DNA of 64,000 nucleotides from Petunia secreta (Eukaryota; Streptophyta; Magnoliopsida; Solanales; Solanaceae). The stretch spans positions 8,782,001 to 8,846,000 of the forward strand of contig JARKIP010000049.1 in the NCBI GenBank assembly GCA_029990175.1, written 5' to 3'. Every line of letters begins with the position of its first letter. Position 1 is the stretch's first letter. The position numbers and the translations under genes were made by a program. This document shows, piece after piece, positions 57,456 to 64,000 of the stretch. The notes below the pieces were generated by a model, which had not been told where the DNA came from, did not search any database, and saw only the letters and a list, made by a program, of their open reading frames with translations.

Positions 57456-58591
57456 GGGTGTTCAATTGTGTGAAAGATTCAAGTTGTGGTGAGATCAATT
57501 ATACTGACACTACTTTCAGCAAACATGCACGTAACTTCTCATGTATTATCGAATATATAATTATGGCTATTGGATCATGTCAGCTAATGGCGTTGTGTAC
57601 TATGGTTTTCTTTTAAATGTAATGGAATTAAGTTCCTACCTAGTTCCCGCTTTCCTCAAAATTCTCGTCTGGATGATTTCACTTTTTTAACTTATAAGAA
57701 ATTCTATGTCCTAATTAACCCCTTTGTATTTTTGCTTTTGTTTAATAGTAAATGAGAGCAGGACAGAAAAGAAACCAATAAATGAGGACGGAACAAAGAA
57801 AAAATATTGCACAAATAGCTTATCAGATTTATTGTTCACATTCTCTAATCTGTATACATAAATTATACATTAATTACACGGATTATACCTTGACTATACA
57901 TAGTATTATATATCCGCTGTCTGTTTTTTATTAAATGGCTAGGTAAGTGACTATCAAGATTAATTTCTTATAACAAAAAAAAAAAAAAAAAAAAAAACGA
58001 CTCTAGTGATGCTTGCGAAGGTTTCAATCTTGCCAAGTGAAACAACCACTAGTCGCCCTTAGTGCTCCAAAGTACCCATTCGCTTGCGTGAGCAATGGCC
58101 CTTAGCTCCCGAGCAAGCTCCTTTAGTTTTCCAAAAAATTCAAATGAAACAAATTGAAAGTTCTAGAAATTTTTATAAACTGTAGTTTGGTTAGTCACTT
58201 CTTAGACGGCTAAACAAGGAACAACCATTGTTTACAAAATTTTAAATAAATAGTCACTACTTAAAACACCAAAGATTTTATCACAAATAGCTCCTCAAAT
58301 TTCAGAAAAAATTATGAAAAGATCCTAAATTTTCAAGAAATAATATGGACTTTAAACCGAAACTTCACAAAAAGCAGAAAAAATATTGAAGTTTAAACTC
58401 CAGAATAAAAACCTGAATTTTATTATAGGCTAGAATGTTATCTAAGCTAAGTTAGGCATACATTGGCTAAAGGGAACAGTAATTATCTCCAACAGAAAAG
58501 CTATAAAGTCAGATCCATTAAGCAAGTAAACAGGGTCGGGCCATTACAAATCAGGAACAAACCAGTCTAGTCAGACTCACAATTCAACTAA
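57456..58591. other. Divergent intergenic region between TIR-NB-LRR gene and U6 gene
   Basis: It should hold the minus-strand promoter of the resistance gene. An A-run lies at about 57977-57998. No bounded repeat was defined. Confidence 0.45.
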
Positions 58592-58634
58592 ATCCCACAC
58601 CGGCTACAGAAGAGAACATTAGACAGTTTATATA
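58592..58634 (+). promoter_or_regulatory. U6 snRNA promoter: USE and TATA box
   Basis: ATCCCACACCG (58592-58602) matches the plant upstream sequence element RTCCCACATCG at all but one position. TTTATATA (58627-58634) is the TATA box. The gap of about 24 bp between them is the spacing that selects RNA polymerase III in plants, and the TATA lies about 25-30 bp before the RNA start. Confidence 0.88.
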
Positions 58635-58657
58635 CCAGAACCATAGTCATGCAGTTC

Positions 58658-58677
58658 GTCCCTTCGGGGACATCCGA

Positions 58678-58709
<32 letters not shown>

Positions 58710-58759
58710 GGCCCCTGCGCAAGGATGACACGCACAAATCGAGAAATGGTCCAAATTTT
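58658..58759 (+). ncRNA. U6: U6 spliceosomal snRNA
   Basis: 102-nt RNA starting GTCCCTTCGGGGACATCCGA with the 5' stem-loop. It contains the invariant ACAGAGA box (within GATACAGAGAAGATTAGCAT) and the AGC and internal stem-loop region (GCGCAAGGATGACACGCA), and ends GGTCCAAATTTT. I see no departure from plant U6 except a C where Arabidopsis, from memory, has T in the CGCACAAATCG segment; that variant is common in plants. U6 forms the catalytic core of the spliceosome with U2. Sequence, promoter and terminator are all intact, so this is probably an active gene and not one of the many U6 pseudogenes. Confidence 0.95.
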
Positions 58760-58763
58760 TTTT
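58756..58763 (+). terminator. RNA polymerase III T-run terminator of U6
   Basis: Eight T residues directly after CCAAA. Confidence 0.9.
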
Positions 58764-60727
58764 CTCCCCAAAATCCCGATATTTTTTGACTAATTATTTT
58801 GCCTATTTTTTTTTCCTCGTTAATTTTAGTGCTCAATATTTTAGTCAGTTCAGTCTCTGCGATTGATTCAGTTTCAATTTTATTAGTCTTATTTGTAACA
58901 GTAGCCGCCGCAATATTCAGGTCAGTTTACATATTCGTTATATGATACAATCTAGCTATGAAATTCAACCTCTTCTAAGTTAATTTGAGTGATGCAATTC
59001 TGATACTTTGGTTAAATACTTTTAGTTTTTTTTTTTGTTAATAGTTAGTAAATAAATAGGTCTATTTTGGTGTAGGGTAGTGGATAGACTTTAAAGTTGC
59101 TTTCTTTAATGAGCTATGGATAATTGTGATGTGAAATCAAGCATTGAATCTTTAGATTTTGTTTTTATTCAACTAACTGATGGATTAACACATTTTACTG
59201 TTGGTGCTGTTATGCTAGAGGCAAAATCTTAGAAAATGTTGAAACAAGGAGTTCGAAAAATGGTAGCTACGGTATTAGGTTTGCATTAGTGAACTGATTT
59301 TTGTCGATAAGGAACATAAAATGTAATGGGGAACTATGAAAGTACAAATACTATCTAGGTCGAGATAATTGGTTAACTGAATTCTTATTCACAAGGAAAT
59401 AAAAGTGCTCTTGTGGCATCCGAAGATTGAGTTAGGGCCAGGATAGTGTCATTTCACATTGATATAGCAAACAGATGCCGAAATTGTTTAAATTGTTCCA
59501 CACACTTACTTGATGTGAGATAAACTAGGGGAAGATTGAGAATGGTAGAGAAGTAAGTGATTGAACTTTGAGTGATGTTCAACCCTCCCCCGCCTTATAT
59601 TTTGGGAAATTTCCTTCAATTCTAGTTATTTCCTCTAGATGAGTGCTAGGCAAGCCAGGGAAAGAAAAGTTCAACATTTTTTGTTTTTCTTTGGTTGCCT
59701 GGTTTTCAAACACTATGACAAAGGCCTTCTTCATTGTAAAGAACTTTAAAGTTTTTGTGTATGCTGCTTCTAAACTGCTGACCCATAGTCAAGATCAAGG
59801 ATACCAGGTGTTTGGTTTTACAATTCTAGCATCACCTTCCATTGATATACTCTCCCAAAAACGATTGCTACTTTCTGCTTTTGCTTGATGACTGGGAGGA
59901 GCATTATGTTAGTTTTGAATTCCAAAGTCGCCCAATTGAGAATCTACAGTAAGTTTGTTCCGGAAAGATAGAAACTTAGAAACTAGCTTGGTTCTTCAAA
60001 GCCTGGGCCAGCACTGGGACATAATCTAGCAAGTGGTTGCAGCATCGATGGAATAAAATTGGAGTGTATTGAGTTTTTAATGTCTTCTTCATCCTTCTTT
60101 GGTGGGAAAGCAGGTATGTTGGGATAGGCAAAACCTGATCTCTTCTTATCTAGACTAACTACGGTGATGGCTAACTTATGTTAGATTGGTTGTAAAAGTG
60201 AGCTGTTCAGTAAGTTGAGATTTAATGGTTTTAGTGGTCATGTGACATGCCTTGCACGTATATGAAATTTCTAGGTGCACGTATATGAAATCAAATGTGT
60301 CGTAAATTTTTACTTATCAAAAGGAACTTCTATGAGAAGGGCTTTCGAAGGGCAAGATAATCCTTGGATCTTAAGACAATGTATAGTTATAGCTCTTCTT
60401 GGGAAGCCATGTGACTTGTGAGAATGCAACTCTGGTTAAGCGAGCTGGTTACTCTTTTTTTTTTTTTTTTTTTAATTATTTTTTTAAAAAAAAAAACTTT
60501 GCTTAGGATCTGTGGGATGATACCTTCACCTCTTCGCTTGTAATCTTATGAGAAAATTCGATCAGAAGGCTTTCATTCTTTACCTTGTTTTTGGTGATAC
60601 ATAGCAGTTAGTGACAGCTAGGAAAAGATAGCAATTCTTGATTGCAGTGGAAAAGTAGTATATAGAACAATGCAGATTGCTTTTTGCTAATGAAAAAGTT
60701 TTTACCACTTTTCCGTCCTCTCTCTCT

Positions 60728-60758
<31 letters not shown>

Positions 60759-61335
60759 GGGTTGTGGGAGGGGGGGCGAGCTGGTTTGGAACAAAGCTTT
60801 TTCAGTTTCCCTAAATGTGCTTCCATGAGAGCAAAGTTAAATAATTGCGTGCAAACTAATGACAAAAACCTTGGATACCTTTCCTCTTTCATCTTTTTCG
60901 TCTTTCGTTTTCTGTTTTGTTTCTTCAGACAGTTTGTGCAAAAACACAACAGTTGATTTTGTTGCTTTCTTGCCTGTTCCAAATGTCCTTTGTTCGGGAT
61001 TCTATTAATTGGTGTTCATACACTATAGTTTATATTCGCTTGTGTAGCTAAATGCTCGTAATACTTTCGTATTAACATGTGAACTTTGATTTAGCATGAC
61101 CTCGTAATACTTTCGTATTAACATGTGAACTTTGATTTAGCATGACCTCTTTGTGCTGTGAACTGACTGTATACATTTTCAGAGTCACTGAAACCTGTGA
61201 ATTTTTCTACTTTGTGTTTAACTTTCAGAAATACAGAAGTTTCCCTGCAATTTTTTCTTAGCTCCTGCAAGATTAGAAAGAGCATCAGCAGCCTTTTCTT
61301 TCTTTTAAATCTCTGTGGTTGCTCAATCAAGAAAA
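58764..61335. other. Region upstream of ABCI1
   Basis: About 2.5 kb without a supported coding exon; it may include a 5' UTR exon and intron of ABCI1. It contains T- and A-runs at about 60453-60496, a G-run at about 60739-60762 and a 46-bp tandem duplication at 61055-61146. Open frames at 59643-59888 and 60608-60982 are not credible. Confidence 0.5.
61055..61146. repeat. 46-bp exact tandem duplication upstream of ABCI1
   Basis: The unit starting CTCGTAATACTTTCGTATTA occupies 61055-61100 and 61101-61146 with no difference seen. It lies 190-280 bp before the ABCI1 start codon. Identity suggests a very recent slip or an assembly artefact. Confidence 0.85.
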
Positions 61336-62025
61336 ATGTCTTTGCGTAGACCTCCACTTCCTCGACTTCTGCTGAACAATGTGTCTTGCATGAGAAATGC
61401 TCAACAAATCCTGCGCCACGTAAATGTTTCCCTCCATGATGGTGGTGCACTTGTACTAACAGGCACTAATGGCTCTGGTAAATCCACATTTTTGCGCATG
61501 TTAGCTGGTTTCTCGAAACCATCAGCTGGTGAGATACTCTGGAATGGTCATGATATCACTGATTCAGGTGTCTTTCAACAGTACAAACTTCAGCTCAACT
61601 GGCTCTCTCTTAAGGATGCTATCAAAGAGAAGTTCACAGTCCTTGACAATGTTCAGTGGTTTGAAGTTCTTGAGGGCAAGCAAGGAAGGTCTTTGCCAGC
61701 TTTGGAGCTTATGGGGCTCGGGAGATTAGTAAACGATAAAGCAAGAATGCTTTCTATGGGTCAAAGGAAAAGAGTACAGCTGGCCAGATTATTGGCTATT
61801 GATCGGCCTATTTGGTTGCTTGATGAACCTTCAGTAGCACTGGATGACGAAGGTGTCAAATTGCTCGAGTATATTATTGCAGAGCACAGAAAAAAGGGTG
61901 GTATTGTCATTGTCGCCACCCATCTGCCAATTGACATTGAGGATGCAATGTTTCTAAGGTTGCCACCAAGGTTCCCAAGAAGGATGACTTTGGTAGACAT
62001 GCTTGATCGAGGTGGCCTGGACTGA
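61336..62025 (+). CDS. ABCI1: ABC transporter I family member 1 (CcmA-type ATPase, cytochrome c maturation)
   Basis: Intronless frame of 229 residues from ATG 61336 (MSLRRPPLPRLLLNN). The in-frame ATG 21 bp upstream adds seven residues and is less likely, since 229 is the length I recall for plant ABCI1. Walker A GTNGSGKST at about 43-51, ABC signature LSMGQRKRVQLARLL from about 139, Walker B WLLDEPSVAL at about 160, H-loop histidine near 196 (IVATHLP). It is a stand-alone nucleotide-binding subunit; in plants it pairs with the mitochondrially encoded CcmB in the inner membrane, and the CcmAB ATPase drives haem release from CcmE for c-type cytochromes. No clear N-terminal presequence is visible beyond a short basic start, as is usual for this family. 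It is the parent-like copy of the pseudogene at 52121. Confidence 0.93.
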   Translation: MSLRRPPLPRLLLNNVSCMRNAQQILRHVNVSLHDGGALVLTGTNGSGKSTFLRMLAGFSKPSAGEILWNGHDITDSGVFQQYKLQLNWLSLKDAIKEKFTVLDNVQWFEVLEGKQGRSLPALELMGLGRLVNDKARMLSMGQRKRVQLARLLAIDRPIWLLDEPSVALDDEGVKLLEYIIAEHRKKGGIVIVATHLPIDIEDAMFLRLPPRFPRRMTLVDMLDRGGLD

Positions 62026-62641
62026 TCTTTAAGAAGATAGAATCCAAGTTTAAAGAGAGGTGTGCAATGAATAATGATTTCAAAGGGAGCAGGCAATTAG
62101 AAGAGCAACACTAATATTTGATGTGCCAAGTTTCATGTAGTGGCATCAATATCTGCACCTTTATTTCATGCTTTGGTAGTTGCGAGAATTGATCGATCAT
62201 TTATATATCTAATATTTCTAGGATTAGCTTCAATAGTTTTTCTTTCCAAGATCCTCCTCACGTTGCACTTCAATTTGCCACTATAGATGTGATTAAAGCA
62301 CCTTGCATCAGATCTAGTGCTCTTACTCATCATGTCAAGTAGCATAATTGCTTGTAGCCAGTTTAAACCAGCGGACGAGATGTTTGTGGGGTTCGTCTTT
62401 GTCTTGTCAGCAGATTTAGCATTTTAGCTTTTGTAACAACTTTTAGACATCACAACAGGTAGGTGTATAAGTTAACGTTGCTGATGTTCGTATTTTTGGA
62501 TTATGGATCTTGACATCCTAATACACACTAAAGTTAGCCAGAGGACTAATCCGAGGTTGCTGATGATCGCATGTTTGAACAAATAAAATGCCTGTAGAGG
62601 AGGTAATTGTCGAACAGAAAAAGAATCTTTTGTGGCCTTTC
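62026..62641 (+). other. 3' flank of ABCI1
   Basis: Down to about 62552 it matches the flank of the ABCI1 pseudogene, so it belongs to the duplicated block. It is interrupted on the right by copia element 3 at 62642. Confidence 0.7.
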
Positions 62642-62946
62642 TGTTGTGAAAATAAAAGCTGTAAAGTAAATAAAACAGAGAAACCATATAGAGAGAGACT
62701 GATATATTATTTCATTTCAAACTGATGTACATAATAAACTGAAATGACTTCCTATTTATAGAAGAAAAGAAGCTGCTGCATAAGTTACTTGTAAGCTATT
62801 TGCTGCATAAGCTGCTTGTAAGCTACCTGCTTGTAAGCTACTTGTAAGCTGCTTGTAAGCTACCTGCTTGTAAGCTGCTTGTAGATCAAGCTTCTTCAGG
62901 AAGCTATGGGAGTAATGGACATCCACAATATAACATATTCATAACA
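62642..62946 (-). repeat. Copia 3 3' LTR, 305 bp, with internal CTTGTAAGCT repeats
   Basis: On the plus strand it runs TGTTGTGAAA...TTCATAACA. Between about 62770 and 62890 GCTTGTAAGCTACC and GCTGCATAAGCT-type units repeat many times. They consist of a TAAGCT/AGCTTA-like palindromic core and could be a promoter-enhancer array. Confidence 0.82.
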
Positions 62947-63148
62947 CTCCCCCTTGGATGTTCATTAATAGATAATGTGCCTCGTTAAAACCTTACTAAG
63001 AAAAAACCATGTGGGAAAAAAGTCTTAGTGAAGAAAAAAGAGTACACTTGTCTTATAATACGCATTATCAGTTGTCTCATTAAAAACCTTACCAAGAAAA
63101 TCCAGTGGGAAAAAACATGGTTAAGGAAAAAAGAGTACAACGCGTATT

Positions 63149-64000
63149 TTACTCCCCATAATGAAAACTTCGATCAAGGTGCTTCAGTTTTCTCATTCCA
63201 ATCTTGTATACCATCTTTTCAAAAGTTGCAGGCGGTAAAGATTTAGTGAAAAAATCTGCCAGATTATCACATGAACATATTTGTTGCACGTCAATTTCAC
63301 CATCCTTTTGGAGATCATGTGTGAAGAAGAACTTTGGTGAGATGTGCTTTGTTCTATCTCCTTTTATAAATCCTTCCTTCAATTGGTTTATGCATGAAGT
63401 ATTGTCCTCATATAAGATTGTGGGTATTTTGGTATCACACTTAAGACCACATCTTTCTTGAATGAAATGAATCACTGATCTCAACCATACGCATTCCCTA
63501 CTTGCTTCATCAATAGCTATTAATTCAGCATGATTTGGAGAAGTAGCACACATTGATTGTTTAGTAGATCGCCATGATATGGCAGTACCTCCGCATGTGA
63601 AGAGGTAACCAGATTGAGATCGACCCCTATGTGGGTCAGATAAATAGTCTGCATCTGCATAACCAACAAGATCTGCACTATATTTGTTAGAATAAAATAA
63701 ACCCATATCAACAGATCCTTTCAGATATCGCAATACCTGTTTGATACCTTTCCAATGTCGATGTGTAGGAGCAGAACTAAATCTTGCTAAAACATTAACA
63801 AAAAATGCTATATCAGGTCTTGTAGAGTTAGCAAGATACATAAGTGCACCAATTGCACTTAGATATGGTACTTCAGGACCAAGAAGTTCTTCATCCTCTT
63901 CTTGAGGCCGGAACGGATCTTTATCCACTTCAAGGGATCGAACAATCATTGGAGTACTTAATGGATGTGCTTTATCCATATAAAATCGTTTCAAGACCTT
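63149..64000 (-). CDS. Copia 3 polyprotein, C-terminal part (end of RT and RNase H), partial
   Basis: The open frame from the window edge to a stop at 63149-63151 has no lesion in the visible part. It shows the conserved RT end (YLSAIGALMYLANSTRPDIAF, HWKGIKQVLRYLKG) and RNase H (GYADADYLSD, SGYLFTCGGTAISW, HAELIAIDEASRE, NLADFFTKSLP). The start lies outside the window, so whether the whole polyprotein is intact cannot be judged. Confidence 0.9.
   Translation of the reverse strand, partial: KVLKRFYMDKAHPLSTPMIVRSLEVDKDPFRPQEEDEELLGPEVPYLSAIGALMYLANSTRPDIAFFVNVLARFSSAPTHRHWKGIKQVLRYLKGSVDMGLFYSNKYSADLVGYADADYLSDPHRGRSQSGYLFTCGGTAISWRSTKQSMCATSPNHAELIAIDEASRECVWLRSVIHFIQERCGLKCDTKIPTILYEDNTSCINQLKEGFIKGDRTKHISPKFFFTHDLQKDGEIDVQQICSCDNLADFFTKSLPPATFEKMVYKIGMRKLKHLDRSFHYGE

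Larger units (their letters stand above)
62642..64000 (-). mobile_element. Ty1/copia retrotransposon 3, 3' part (runs off the window)
   Basis: On the minus strand: RT/RNase H coding, purine tract (CATCCAAGGGGGAG, complement of 62947-62960) and the 3' LTR. The 5-bp CTTTC before 62642 should be the target duplication; its partner lies outside the window. Confidence 0.88.

Noticed and set aside
58588..58836. 82-codon minus-strand frame
   Set aside because: It lies across the U6 RNA gene and its promoter on the opposite strand; chance frame.
60608..60982. 124-codon minus-strand frame upstream of ABCI1
   Set aside because: It crosses the G homopolymer at 60739-60762 (translated as a proline run), so it is compositional.

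Overview
This window looks like nuclear DNA of a flowering plant, most likely a nightshade (Solanaceae). The evidence is spliced genes with GT-AG introns, plant LTR retrotransposons, a plant-type U6 snRNA gene with the plant USE/TATA promoter, a plant ABCI1-type gene, and a TIR-NB-LRR gene laid out like the tobacco N gene. By my boundaries about two thirds of the 64 kb is transposable element. I cannot name the species from sequence alone.

Layout. 1-2.7 kb: right-hand part of a broken hAT transposon whose transposase is frameshifted and internally deleted. 2.7-8.06 kb: AT-rich intergenic DNA with an RTE-type LINE 3' end and a local duplication. 8.06-26.97 kb: a tandem Ty3/gypsy array (LTR-internal-LTR-internal-LTR) enclosed by one 5-bp target duplication. 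Its first internal region has an uninterrupted Gag-Pol frame and its second has a stop in RT. 28.36-34.84 kb: a minus-strand Ty1/copia element. 35.09-42.08 kb: a small three-exon host gene split after its third codon by a second, plus-strand copia element. 43.2-51.9 kb: a cluster of MULE-like and other non-autonomous DNA elements. One of these, 4.2 kb long, holds a small hAT element, a solo LTR and a minisatellite. A second MULE-like element sits directly in its target duplication.

52.1-62.0 kb is the gene-bearing part: a 5'-truncated ABCI1 pseudogene, a four-exon N-like TIR-NB-LRR gene on the minus strand, an intact-looking U6 snRNA gene and an intact ABCI1 gene. ABCI1 and its 3' flank are the source-like copy of the pseudogene, so two direct repeats of about 1.2 kb flank the resistance gene. 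62.64 kb to the end: the 3' part of a third copia element.

The host genes do not form a pathway. The TIR-NB-LRR is an intracellular immune receptor, ABCI1 is the ATP-binding subunit of the mitochondrial cytochrome c maturation (CcmAB) transporter, and U6 is a spliceosomal RNA. I found no wholly new gene system. The most informative structures are the gypsy array inside one target duplication with a shared loss of an RNase H catalytic residue, the split small gene, the back-to-back MULE insertions, and the ABCI1 repeats around the resistance gene.
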